Shown: positions 1-8,131 of the stretch, in pieces | How the letters are laid out: every line of letters starts with the position of its first letter | Numbering within the stretch: position 1 is the first letter of the stretch | From: UBA1847 sp942492205 | GTDB taxonomy: Bacteria; Pseudomonadota; Gammaproteobacteria; Steroidobacterales; Woeseiaceae | Direction: 5' to 3' | NCBI GenBank assembly: GCA_942492205.1 | Contig: CALODT010000001.1 | Coordinates: 744,001 to 808,000 of the forward strand | DNA length: 64,000 bases | Translations under genes and position numbers: made by a program | The notes under the pieces: model-generated | Told to the model about the DNA's origin: nothing | Databases searched by the model: none | What the model saw: only the letters and a program-made list of their open reading frames with translations

Positions 1-42
1 ATATCAGTGAGTGCTAATAAGCTGATAAACGCCGATGGCTCA

Positions 43-1185
43 TCACAATCTTAGTGAGGTTCCCGGCGCGGGTCCAGGTTCGTGATTTAACGAACGTTGA
101 GTATAGAGGTATCGTTTATCGATACGCGGCAGGGAGTTTCCGAACAACGTCGTCAGGTATAGAGAGCGGCGTGTCTCAACAACGCCGGTCAACATCGGGA
201 AGCGCGTATCCGGGTCATGCAAATTCATCAGCACTTCACCGTCACCGTTGAACGCGATGACGTGCGATGACGGAACCGGCTTCGGCCGCAGGAACTGGGG
301 CAGGCGTTGTACGACCTTGCGCATCAAGGGCCTGTCGGAGATCTTATCCAAGAGCGCATTGCGCGGCGCCGCGAGTCCCAGCCAGAAACGGCCTTGCAGG
401 CCACTCTTGAGGTTGTCCGGAAATCCCGGGAGATTTTCAATCAGCACCTCGGTCGATCCTTTGCGTTCGCCGCTCAACCAGTGCTTCAAAACACGGTAAT
501 GGCCGGTTTCGCTGATCAGAAGAAAGCTGCCATCGCCGCTGACGGCGACGCCATTCGCAAAGTTGAGCTTGTCGAGCAATACGTCGGCACGGCCGGTGCC
601 GGGGTCGAACGCAAACACGCGCCCGTGTCCGCCGTGTTCCATGATATCGAGGAGGCTGGCTTCGTAAGTGCCCTGCGAGGATTCGGCACCGAACTTGCGG
701 CTCGATTCACTGAAGTAGATGGTGCCATCCGGACCTACGGCGAGATTGTTGGCGTAAACTAGCGGCTGGCCGTCAACCTCGCTGAGCAGGCTTGTGACTC
801 CGCCTCTGCGGTCGATGTGCTGCAATCCTGTGAAGGCATTGGCGACGACGAAACTCCCGTCGGACTTAGCTTCGATACCGAGCGGCCTGCCGCCCGGAAA
901 CGCAAACGGACGAACGCGGCCATTGTCGAGTTGCACAATATGGCCGCTCAGGGTGGTTACGTAGACCTTACCGTCAATTCCTATCGTCGCATCTTCAGGG
1001 CCTTCGAAGTCACCGAGGTCGATTGGATACGCGGGCTGCAGAAGGCTATTGATCTCGAACGGATCGACAAGTCCCCTGTCCACAGGCGCGTCCCAGCTTA
1101 CGGGGGCGATCGGAACAGGCCAGGCGAGGAGGTAAAGCAACACGATGCCGAGCGACAGTGCGGCAACTTTTGACGCGTTCTTCAT
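43..1185 (-). CDS. Strictosidine synthase-like / SMP-30-type beta-propeller protein
   Basis: A 380-residue protein with one hydrophobic segment at about residues 8-24 (signal anchor or uncleaved signal), followed by a six-bladed propeller. The stretch GVAVSGDGSFLLISETGHYR and the following LPGFPDNL are hallmarks of the strictosidine-synthase/APMAP/arylesterase-like family (Str_synth). Plant members condense amines and aldehydes, while bacterial and animal members are generally thought to be hydrolases; the substrate here cannot be read from sequence. It lies 15 bases after folE on the same strand, so it is probably the last gene of a leftward group with the TPR gene, msrA and folE. Family assignment is firm, function is not. 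Confidence 0.8.
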   Translation of the reverse strand: MKNASKVAALSLGIVLLYLLAWPVPIAPVSWDAPVDRGLVDPFEINSLLQPAYPIDLGDFEGPEDATIGIDGKVYVTTLSGHIVQLDNGRVRPFAFPGGRPLGIEAKSDGSFVVANAFTGLQHIDRRGGVTSLLSEVDGQPLVYANNLAVGPDGTIYFSESSRKFGAESSQGTYEASLLDIMEHGGHGRVFAFDPGTGRADVLLDKLNFANGVAVSGDGSFLLISETGHYRVLKHWLSGERKGSTEVLIENLPGFPDNLKSGLQGRFWLGLAAPRNALLDKISDRPLMRKVVQRLPQFLRPKPVPSSHVIAFNGDGEVLMNLHDPDTRFPMLTGVVETRRSLYLTTLFGNSLPRIDKRYLYTQRSLNHEPGPAPGTSLRL

Positions 1186-1200
1186 CGCCGATCGTGTTGA

Positions 1201-1806
1201 CTAGCGATTCGCGTTGATCATTTCCAGGAACTCCACTCGCGTACGCGCGTCTTTCCGGAATGTGCCGACCATCTGGCTGGTTACCATGGAGACGTTCGAC
1301 TTGTGAACGCCGCGTGTTGTCATGCACTGGTGAACCGCCTCAACAACGACGGCGACGCCCTTTGGCTGCAAGACGTCCTGGATGCAGTTCGCGATCTGGG
1401 CCGTCATCTTCTCCTGCACCTGGAAACGCCGCGCGATCGCCTCGACGACGCGAGCGAGATTGCTGATGCCAACAACCTTGTTCCTGGGCAGATAGCCGAC
1501 ATGCGCTTTGCCGATGATCGGTGCCATATGGTGTTCGCAATGCGATTCGAACTCGATGTCGCGCAGCACGATCATCTCATCGTAACCCTCGACTTCTTCG
1601 AAGGTGCGTTTCAAATAGTCGACCGGGTTGCTCTTGTAACCGCTGAACCAGTCTTCATAGGCTTTCGCGACACGCTTTGGCGTGTCGAGCAGACCCTCGC
1701 GGCGCGTATCCTCACCGGCCCAGAGCAGCAGCGTTCGCACCGCTTCCTCCGCCTGTTTGCGGCTCGGCTTGCGCGGCTTGGTTTGTTTCGTGTTTTTAGC
1801 GGCCAA
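1201..1806 (-). CDS. folE: GTP cyclohydrolase I
   Basis: FolE converts GTP to 7,8-dihydroneopterin triphosphate, the first step of folate and pterin synthesis, as a cytosolic homodecamer. The 201 residues match the usual size. Zinc and active-site signatures are visible: SHCEHHMAPIIG and HQCMTTRG hold the Cys/His/Cys metal ligands. The start is TTG (L-A-A-K-N-T); an AAGGA Shine-Dalgarno sequence sits about 8 bases upstream inside the last codons of msrA, and the open frame further upstream runs antiparallel in sense to msrA coding and is not protein-like. The lysine/arginine-rich first 20 residues are non-conserved. folB, folK and a pteridine reductase are encoded at 44.4-47.3 kb. Confidence 0.95.
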   Translation of the reverse strand: MAAKNTKQTKPRKPSRKQAEEAVRTLLLWAGEDTRREGLLDTPKRVAKAYEDWFSGYKSNPVDYLKRTFEEVEGYDEMIVLRDIEFESHCEHHMAPIIGKAHVGYLPRNKVVGISNLARVVEAIARRFQVQEKMTAQIANCIQDVLQPKGVAVVVEAVHQCMTTRGVHKSNVSMVTSQMVGTFRKDARTRVEFLEMINANR

Positions 1807-1810
1807 TTTT

Positions 1811-2479
1811 CTATCCTTGATGATGAGATGAAGGTTGTTGCAGAGCCGTATCGAGGCCGATCGGGCAGCTGACTCCGGTGCCGCCAAGGCCGCAATAGCC
1901 GTCAGGGTTCTTGGCAAGATACTGCTGGTGGTAGTCCTCGGCGAAATAATAGGTATCGAGAGGAAGGATCTCCGTCGTAATTCGACCGAGACCGGCCTTG
2001 TCGAGCTGAGCCTGGTAAGCGGCCAGCGAGCGGCGTGCCTCTGACTGTTGCGCGTCATCCAGCGTGAATATCGCTGAACGGTATTGCGTACCAACGTCGT
2101 TGCCCTGCCGCATACCTTGCGTGGGGTCGTGATTCTCCCAAAAAGTCTTCAAGAGCTGCAGGTAAGTCACCTTTGCCGGGTCGAATACAACACCCACTAC
2201 CTCGGTGTGCCCGGTGTCACCGGAACAGACTTCCTGGTAGCTTGGGTTCGGCGTTATTCCCCCGGCATAACCGACCGATGTGACGAAGACGCCGTCTATC
2301 TGCCAGAACACCCGTTCGGCCCCCCAGAAACAACCGAGCGCGAACACAGCCTGTTGCAGATGCGCAGGATACGGACCGTGCATCGGTGCGCCATTGACGA
2401 AGTGCCGCTCGGGAACGGGCATCGGCGTTGCGCGCCCCGGCAGGGCCTCGCTGCTGGAGGGAAGAGTCAGTTTTTTCAT
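1811..2479 (-). CDS. msrA: Peptide-methionine (S)-S-oxide reductase
   Basis: MsrA repairs methionine-S-sulfoxide in proteins using thioredoxin. The 222-residue protein has the catalytic GCFWG motif with Cys at residue 50, the VGYAGG and GDTGHTEVV blocks, and C-terminal recycling cysteines in DGYCGLGGTGVSCP. The long N-terminal extension before GCFWG (about 48 residues, including VPERHFVNG) is typical of the E. coli-like subgroup. No signal peptide is visible, so it is cytosolic. Its stop codon overlaps the ribosome binding site of folE, which implies translational coupling; the TPR-protein gene ends 31 bases upstream. Confidence 0.95.
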   Translation of the reverse strand: MKKLTLPSSSEALPGRATPMPVPERHFVNGAPMHGPYPAHLQQAVFALGCFWGAERVFWQIDGVFVTSVGYAGGITPNPSYQEVCSGDTGHTEVVGVVFDPAKVTYLQLLKTFWENHDPTQGMRQGNDVGTQYRSAIFTLDDAQQSEARRSLAAYQAQLDKAGLGRITTEILPLDTYYFAEDYHQQYLAKNPDGYCGLGGTGVSCPIGLDTALQQPSSHHQG

Positions 2480-2510
2480 AGCAGAACTGCCGGCTGTTGG
2501 AGGTTGGGAT

Positions 2511-3965
2511 TTACGATTCTGCCGCCTGCTTGTTGGCCTGAACCAGCTTGTCCAGGTCCGACTGGCGGTAGAAGAACTTGTGCTCGAATACGAGTTTATC
2601 GGATTCCCGGGCCTCTGCGTCCATCATTTGCGGCCGAAAGACCCGTCGGCGAATTTCACGATGCACCATGCGCTGCATGTCAGTGAACTCCGCGGGAATC
2701 GCTTCAGTTCGCAAATTGCGCACGCGCCCGCGACTTGAAACAGTGTAGTCGACGCGAATTGTGCCGGTCAGCAGGTTCTCGTTCGCGGTGGCCGCGCTGC
2801 CTTCCCGAAAAGCGTACTCCGGGATGCTGTCGTACACGAGGACTACGGGCTGTTCCAGCACCTCCTGGCGCATGGCGAGTCTCTCATCATCCGTCGACAA
2901 GAAATCCCATACTTCCTTGTAGAGACTCCTGGCCCGATTCAGGGATTGGCTGTAGATATAGTGATCCGCGAGCGCGAGTTTGACGCGCGCGAACTCCTGC
3001 CAGTCGATGTCCGGGGTCGCTTCGGCAATTCGCATTGCCCGTTTGAAGTAGATTTCACCCGTGGTGACCATGCTTCGTTGTTGCGCGTCCGATTGGCTCA
3101 AGTCGACAAAGTAAAAGGACTCGCCGAGTTTGCTCAATGGCAGTATGAGCTGGGGATCATCCTTGCCGAGGTTGTTTTCCATGATGCGAATGATGCGTCG
3201 GTAAGTGGCGCGCTCATCGTTGAAGTAGCGTGCCGCATGTTGCCAGTTTGCTCTGCGCATCAGGGCCGGGATCAGCGCCATCTCGTCACCCTCGAAATGA
3301 CGAACGTTCAACGCGTACATACGATCGAGGAGTTCGCGCGCGCCCTTTGCGTCACCGGCCATCAAGGTCGCCTGCGCCAGTGCCTCGAGAATCTCGACCT
3401 GCTGGATGTTATGCGGTCCCTCATTGACATGCGTAATGTGCCTGGCCCGGTTGAAGGCTTCTGTTGCGAGGTCCGGTCGGCCGTTCTTGAGCTGCGCGCT
3501 GCCGATGCCGGTCAGCGGGTTCACGAGCTGCTCGTTGAGCCGGTCTTCCACGGTTTCAATAATCTCCACCGCCGATTCGAAATTCTGGATAGCGGCGTCG
3601 TACTGACCATTACGGCTTTGCACGAGCGCCAGGTTGTTGAGCGCTTTGGAGGTCTCCAGAGATTGAGGCCCGTGAAGACGAATGACCATCTCAACGATTC
3701 GTTTGGCGGAGGTGTCCGCCTCATCGAGCACACCGTCAGCGACCAATTGGCGGTAGCGATCGAATTCTTCGCTCAGGCGCTGGTTGAGCGTGCGTTCATC
3801 GTCGGCCGCAACGTCGGGGGCATCCGTCGAGTCGCCGTCGTCGTCGGCGACCGGCACGACCTGTTCGCCAGCAACCGCATCCACATCGTTCTCGACAAGC
3901 TGAGCCTGCGCTGCAACGGCCGCGCCTGCGACGATGAAAACAAGGAATCTCAACAACTTGGTCAT
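2511..3965 (-). CDS. Secreted TPR protein with TonB-like C-terminal domain
   Basis: A 484-residue protein beginning with a Sec signal peptide (MTKLLRFLVFIVAGAAVAAQ). An acidic linker of about 40 residues follows, then tetratricopeptide-like helices from about residue 60 to 350 (for example ETSKALNNLALVQSRNGQYD). The last 100 residues contain GTIRVDYTVSSRGRVRN and RRRVFRP, which look like the TonB C-terminal fold. A long open frame extends upstream of this Met but lacks coding character; the signal peptide supports this start. It heads the leftward group with msrA, folE and the propeller gene. Probably a periplasmic scaffold; the exact role is unknown. Confidence 0.75.
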   Translation of the reverse strand: MTKLLRFLVFIVAGAAVAAQAQLVENDVDAVAGEQVVPVADDDGDSTDAPDVAADDERTLNQRLSEEFDRYRQLVADGVLDEADTSAKRIVEMVIRLHGPQSLETSKALNNLALVQSRNGQYDAAIQNFESAVEIIETVEDRLNEQLVNPLTGIGSAQLKNGRPDLATEAFNRARHITHVNEGPHNIQQVEILEALAQATLMAGDAKGARELLDRMYALNVRHFEGDEMALIPALMRRANWQHAARYFNDERATYRRIIRIMENNLGKDDPQLILPLSKLGESFYFVDLSQSDAQQRSMVTTGEIYFKRAMRIAEATPDIDWQEFARVKLALADHYIYSQSLNRARSLYKEVWDFLSTDDERLAMRQEVLEQPVVLVYDSIPEYAFREGSAATANENLLTGTIRVDYTVSSRGRVRNLRTEAIPAEFTDMQRMVHREIRRRVFRPQMMDAEARESDKLVFEHKFFYRQSDLDKLVQANKQAAES

Positions 3966-4110
3966 GCCCTTTAGGTCGATCGGCGTTACCGAAATCCAGC
4001 GACAGGAGATTTGAATATGACCGCGTCGCGGCCTGTTAGTTCGCGTCGCCCGACGGCCACCGACACAACTATACCGCCTGCTATGGCGTCGTGGTAGCCG
4101 CCACGCGCCG

Positions 4111-5178
4111 CTACAAGGCAAGTCCGAGCTGCCGGGGTCCCGCGCTCTTGAACAGCCCGCAATCAAGCGGCTCCTGGTCAGCGTGTGGCTCCAGGCCGAA
4201 GCGTCGACTGGCAGCCGTGAAACGGCTTTGTAGCATCTTGGCATAAGGCCCGCGCCCGGTCTGGCGCACGCCGAAGCGGCTGTCGTACTCACGTCCGCCA
4301 CTGGCCTGGCGCAGAAGACTTGAGACGCGTTCAGCGCGCTGCGGGAAGTGTTGCAGCAGCCAGTCCGTGAAAATCGTTTTTAGTTCGTGCGGTAGCCGCA
4401 GAAAGATATAGCGTGCCTGGCGAGCGCCGCTGTCGGCAGCGGCTTGCAGAATCTGTTCGATTTCATGGTCGTTGATTGCCGGTATCAAGGGCGCGACAAG
4501 AACGCTGGTCGGTATACCGGCGTCGGTCAGTGCCGCGATCGCTTTCAATCTCGATTGAGCGGATGGCACGCGCGGCTCCATGATGCGTTTAAGCGCCGGG
4601 TCCAGCGTCGGCAGGCTGACCGCAACAGAGCAGAGCCGTATTGCCGCGAGTTCCGACAATACGTCGATGTCACGACATATCAGTGCGCCCTTGGTGATAA
4701 TACTGACGGGATGCCGGTGCTTCAGGAAAAGTTCCAGGAGCTCACGTGTCAGGGCGAGTCGTCGCTCCGCGGGTTGATAGGGGTCTGTATTCGCGCCGAT
4801 AGTAATCGGCTTGCAGACGTAGCCCGGTTTTTCCCAGGCCTCCAACAAGCGCGCGGCGGCGTTCGGCTTGTAGAAGATCTGTGTTTCGAAATCGAGGCCC
4901 GGCGAAAGGTCGAGGTAGCTGTGGCTGGGTCGCGCATAGCAGTAGACGCAACCGTGCTCGCAGCCCTGGTACGGGTTTATCGAGCGGTCGAACGGAACGT
5001 CGGGCGACGTGTTGGTGCTGATAATCCGGCCCGCCGGCATCGCGCGCAACACGGTTTCGGGCGCTTTCTGGTCCCGGGCATGTGCCTCTTCATCGCTGTA
5101 GTCGACGGGGCGTGTGTTGAATCGGCTGTCGGGCGCGGATACGGCGCCACGACCCTTGTGTCCTTGTTGCGTCGGCAT
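4111..5178 (-). CDS. PA0069-family radical SAM protein
   Basis: A 355-residue radical SAM enzyme. The 4Fe-4S/SAM motif is CEHGCVYC (CxxxCxxC), set in NPYQGCEHGCVYCYARPSH, a signature of the PA0069/Rv2578c family, which is annotated as distantly related to spore-photoproduct lyase. TIGANTDPYQPAE and SIITKGAL are further family blocks. The reaction is not known. The gene stands alone, and its start codon is only 13 bases from a near-consensus LexA operator, so the expression is probably DNA-damage inducible; that context favours a DNA repair or damage-response role (inference). Confidence 0.85.
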   Translation of the reverse strand: MPTQQGHKGRGAVSAPDSRFNTRPVDYSDEEAHARDQKAPETVLRAMPAGRIISTNTSPDVPFDRSINPYQGCEHGCVYCYARPSHSYLDLSPGLDFETQIFYKPNAAARLLEAWEKPGYVCKPITIGANTDPYQPAERRLALTRELLELFLKHRHPVSIITKGALICRDIDVLSELAAIRLCSVAVSLPTLDPALKRIMEPRVPSAQSRLKAIAALTDAGIPTSVLVAPLIPAINDHEIEQILQAAADSGARQARYIFLRLPHELKTIFTDWLLQHFPQRAERVSSLLRQASGGREYDSRFGVRQTGRGPYAKMLQSRFTAASRRFGLEPHADQEPLDCGLFKSAGPRQLGLAL

Positions 5179-5190
5179 CGGGTCACCATG

Positions 5191-5208
5191 ACTGTATAAA
5201 AATACAGT
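5191..5208 (-). promoter_or_regulatory. LexA (SOS) operator
   Basis: The palindrome CTGTATAAAAATACAG lies at 5192-5207, flanked by A and T. It fits the E. coli/Pseudomonas LexA consensus CTGT-N8-ACAG exactly, with an all-A/T centre. It sits 13 bases upstream of the radical SAM start codon and no rightward gene follows within 400 bases, so that gene is the obvious target. Confidence 0.8.
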
Positions 5209-5242
5209 ACTTTACGGTGGCGTGCCGGTCAAGCGCCAGGCC

Positions 5243-5605
5243 TCAGTTCAAAACGCGGTAGCCACGGCCTCGCAGGCAACGCTTGAATACCTTCTGCCTT
5301 TCCCGGTCGGCGTCAAGTCCCGAACGGGTTCCGCCGTACAGGGCGCCGCTTGCGGCACCGCGGCCAACGTCGCCGTCAATGGCGCCGCCAAGCGCTCCCA
5401 CGACCGCGCCGGTCGTTCCGCCCTTGACAATGCCCTGACTGACAAGGATCTCCTGCGTGTACGCTTCGCATTCATCCCAGTCCTGTGCGAGCGCATTTGG
5501 ATCGACGCCCTTCATGTCAATGATCGGATCGGGGTGGGCAGCGCAGCCGTAAACAAGCAAGACGAGCGTAAACAGGGCCAGCGTGACCAGGAATCTTTTT
5601 TTCAT
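5243..5605 (-). CDS. Glycine-zipper lipoprotein
   Basis: A 120-residue predicted lipoprotein: MKKRFLVTLALFTLVLLVYGC has a lipobox ending at Cys21. The core GTTGAVVGALGGAIDGDVG is a glycine-zipper segment like those of the OmpA/SmpA-linked zipper lipoproteins. The C-terminus (ERQKVFKRCLRGRGYRVLN) is the common F-x-x-C-L-x-x-R-G-Y ending of this group. An upstream extension is open but lacks any signal; the MKKRF start gives an ideal lipoprotein signal. Probably outer-membrane anchored; no specific role is known. Confidence 0.75.
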   Translation of the reverse strand: MKKRFLVTLALFTLVLLVYGCAAHPDPIIDMKGVDPNALAQDWDECEAYTQEILVSQGIVKGGTTGAVVGALGGAIDGDVGRGAASGALYGGTRSGLDADRERQKVFKRCLRGRGYRVLN

Positions 5606-5783
5606 CCAGATATCCATCCGCAGGTAACGAAAACGCCATCCAGCAACCATACCGCGTAACGATCCTGTTGCCGAGCATGGCAACCTGGTACTTAACGCGC
5701 CCGCTCCGGGTTGGGTTGACAAGGTTCTGCACAGGGCTGGAAGTTCACACGACTCGACGGTTCGCGCGACCCTGGTCGCCTGG

Positions 5784-6056
5784 CGTGTCAAGTCGCTGCT
5801 GGTTGGACGGTCAGCGGATCCGGAAATTCAGCAGGCTATCGACGAAATCATTTGCTCGCAGGAAGGGGTTGAGTGCGCCCTGAATATCATCACGATTCAG
5901 TTCGGCCCGGACACGATGCTCGCGGCCAAGCTCAAGTTCGACGGCGCGATGAACATCAACGACGCCGTCGCATGCATCAATGAGCTGGAACGGGAGCTGA
6001 AAGCCCGCATCGCAAAACTGAAGTGGTGCTTTATCGAGCCGGATATTGCCGACTGA
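5784..6056 (+). pseudogene. C-terminal fragment of a cation diffusion facilitator (CDF) transporter
   Basis: In the plus frame ending with TGA at 6054-6056, the translation runs RVKSLLVGRSADPEIQQAID, then a segment with ITIQFGPDTMLAAKLKF and finally KLKWCFIEPD. This is the cytoplasmic metal-sensing domain of CDF efflux proteins, where K-S-L-L-I-G-E-x-A-D-P, H/F-G-P-D and the closing F-I-E-P are typical. The frame is open back to 5628, but nothing upstream resembles the six-helix membrane part, there is no in-frame ATG before about 5910, and a leftward gene begins at 5605. I read it as the 3' remnant of a deleted transporter gene. A free-standing soluble domain is a less likely alternative. 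Confidence 0.7.
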
Positions 6057-6061
6057 CGGGT

Positions 6062-6931
6062 TCAGTCTCCCGATGCCTTGTAAAGATGCACATCCTGCTG
6101 CGGGAACGGGAAAGAGATGTCTTCCTTGTCGAAGCGCTTCTTGATGGCCTCGGTCAAGTCGAACGTGACGCCCCAGTAATCTGTCCGCTTCACCCACGGC
6201 CGCACGACAAAATTGACGCTGCTGTCGGCCAGTGCCGACACGGCAATCGTGCATTCGGGCTCCGCGAGAATGCGCTCATCGGCCGCGACCAATTCTTCAA
6301 GCGTGCGCCTGACCTTGTCGAGATCGTCGTCGTAGCTGACGCCGATAGTCATATCGACACGACGGGTTTCCTTCGCCGAGTAGTTGGTAATGACGCTGTT
6401 CATGATCTGGCTGTTCGGAACGATGACCTGCTTGTTGTCCGGGGTCGTCAGCACTGTCGTCAGTATCTGTACCTGCTCAACGGTGCCGCCAATGCCCGCA
6501 CCCTCGATGTAGTCGCCGACCTTGTAGGGCCGAAACAGGACGATCAGTACGCCTGCTGCGAAATTGGACAGCGAGCCCTGCAACGCAAGGCCAACCGCCA
6601 GGCCTGCCGCGCCAAAAATCGCGATAAACGAAGTCGTCTGGATGCCCAGCGCGCTGATGGCGGCAATAATGACGACGATCAGCAACGCTATCCGCACGAC
6701 GTTGCATACGAAGGTCTCCAGCGTCTTGTCAACATCGCTTCTTTGCAGCACCTTGCGCAGGCCACGGACAACGAGGCTGACGGCGATGCGACCGACATAG
6801 AAGATGACCAGCGCGACGAACAGGTTCTTGCCCAGTGCGACGAACGTTCCCGAGTCGATGCCATTGTTCTTCAGAAATTCAAGAACCCCGTCCAGCGTAA
6901 GTCCATTGGCGGCCGTTGTGACGTCATTCAT
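6062..6931 (-). CDS. mscS: Small-conductance mechanosensitive channel, MscS family
   Basis: MscS releases solutes during hypo-osmotic shock as an inner-membrane heptamer. The 289 residues match the minimal MscS size. Three hydrophobic helices are seen (about 30-50, 72-92, 97-125). The pore helix shows the Gly/Ala pattern GAAGLAVGLALQGSLSNFAA, followed by the cytoplasmic beta-domain start FRPYKVGDYI and the PNSQIMNSVITNYS block. The end, PFPQQDVHLY, is also family-typical. It is convergent with the CDF fragment and 18 bases downstream of the propeller gene on the same strand. Confidence 0.93.
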   Translation of the reverse strand: MNDVTTAANGLTLDGVLEFLKNNGIDSGTFVALGKNLFVALVIFYVGRIAVSLVVRGLRKVLQRSDVDKTLETFVCNVVRIALLIVVIIAAISALGIQTTSFIAIFGAAGLAVGLALQGSLSNFAAGVLIVLFRPYKVGDYIEGAGIGGTVEQVQILTTVLTTPDNKQVIVPNSQIMNSVITNYSAKETRRVDMTIGVSYDDDLDKVRRTLEELVAADERILAEPECTIAVSALADSSVNFVVRPWVKRTDYWGVTFDLTEAIKKRFDKEDISFPFPQQDVHLYKASGD

Positions 6932-6949
6932 TGCGTTGATCCTTGTGCT

Positions 6950-8068
6950 TTATTGTCCTGGAGTGCCTTCAAAGCCGGGCCTGAATCGATATATCCGGTA
7001 TGGGCCGTTAGCCTTGATGTGTTTTCGAGATTGCAAAATTACGTCCTGCAGTGCGCTGTCGGCAATATACAGGTATCCATCCGGTCCGAACGACAGCGCG
7101 TCCGGCCAGCGTATGGATGCAGATTGAATCAGCGTTGCCGGCGTGCGCTCCGGGCCGACGATCGAGATGGCGCTGTGTTCGATGTCCGTTACGTACAGGT
7201 TGCCGGCCGTATCGACACTGAGGCCATCGCTGAGGGGCTTGTCCGAGTACCGCTCCACGCGGTTAGCGATTTGCTGCAGCGGCATATCGAAGTCGCGCAG
7301 GTCGTCAAGCTTGATGCGGTACAGGCCTGCACCTGTCAGCGCGCCGAAGTACAGCCACTCGGGCCCCAGTGCGATGCCGTCGACGCCGCCACGCATCACG
7401 ATCACGCCGCCGAAGAATTTCATCTCGCGACCAGGGGCCCGAATCACGTAAGGTTCGGACATGACGCTCCGATGCGATTCAAGAACGCGGCGAGCCTGGC
7501 CTGTTTCGATGTCGTACACGACAAGCGCAGGTTTCTTGCGCCAGACGCTGGTATCGGCAATGACAATGGTCCGGGCGTCCGCGCTAACCTGCAGGTCCTG
7601 CAGGAATGATCCCGCCGGTGCCAGCGACGGGTCGAAAGCCTGGTTGCGCAGTATCTTGCCAGAGTCGAGGTCGATACCAATGATGCGTGGGGTGCGCAGG
7701 CCATGGTTGCCATGATCAATCGCCCACAAGCGATTAAGGCTGTCTATCGCGACCCCGAGTACGCTGTCGAATAGTTCCGTCTGTGCCGAGGCCGAAGGAT
7801 AGGGAACGGCGGCGCCCGCGACGTACTCGAGCAACCTGTTGCCCTCGGGCCTCGACTCGGGATGCACCGTGAAGAAAATCCGCCCCTCGCGATTGACGGC
7901 AACGTTGCCGATGGGTTCCGGGTAGGACAAGACTTCTTCAAGCGCCGAAGCGGCCAGCAGCGGGCTGGTCGTCAGGTCCGGATACGGTTCGCCGCCACCG
8001 TATCGCACCCATAGCACTGTCGTGACGCCAAGCAGCAAAAACAAAATGGACAGCAGAAGATTCTTCAT
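6950..8068 (-). CDS. Major royal jelly/yellow-like beta-propeller protein
   Basis: A 372-residue protein with an N-terminal signal or anchor (MKNLLLSILFLLLGVTTVLW). The blocks LDSVLGVAID-type (FDSVLGVAIDSLNRLWAIDH), GVDGIALGPEWLYFGAL and LSDGLSVDTAGNLYVTDIE are typical of the MRJP/yellow family (often annotated L-dopachrome tautomerase-related). Bacterial members are exported propellers of unknown substrate. Together with the strictosidine-synthase-like protein at the left edge, two exported propellers occur in 8 kb. It probably shares a transcript with the MscS gene. Confidence 0.8.
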   Translation of the reverse strand: MKNLLLSILFLLLGVTTVLWVRYGGGEPYPDLTTSPLLAASALEEVLSYPEPIGNVAVNREGRIFFTVHPESRPEGNRLLEYVAGAAVPYPSASAQTELFDSVLGVAIDSLNRLWAIDHGNHGLRTPRIIGIDLDSGKILRNQAFDPSLAPAGSFLQDLQVSADARTIVIADTSVWRKKPALVVYDIETGQARRVLESHRSVMSEPYVIRAPGREMKFFGGVIVMRGGVDGIALGPEWLYFGALTGAGLYRIKLDDLRDFDMPLQQIANRVERYSDKPLSDGLSVDTAGNLYVTDIEHSAISIVGPERTPATLIQSASIRWPDALSFGPDGYLYIADSALQDVILQSRKHIKANGPYRIYRFRPGFEGTPGQ

Positions 8069-8131
8069 TGTTGGCTTCTGTGGCCTTGTCGACTTCCCCG
8101 GCGGCGAATATTACATGATTGAGCGTCGTTG

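Noticed and set aside
6023..7609. Very long plus-strand frame (over 500 codons) across the mscS and propeller genes.
   Set aside because: It is antisense to two well-recognised genes and its translation has no protein-like features; an effect of GC-rich codon use.
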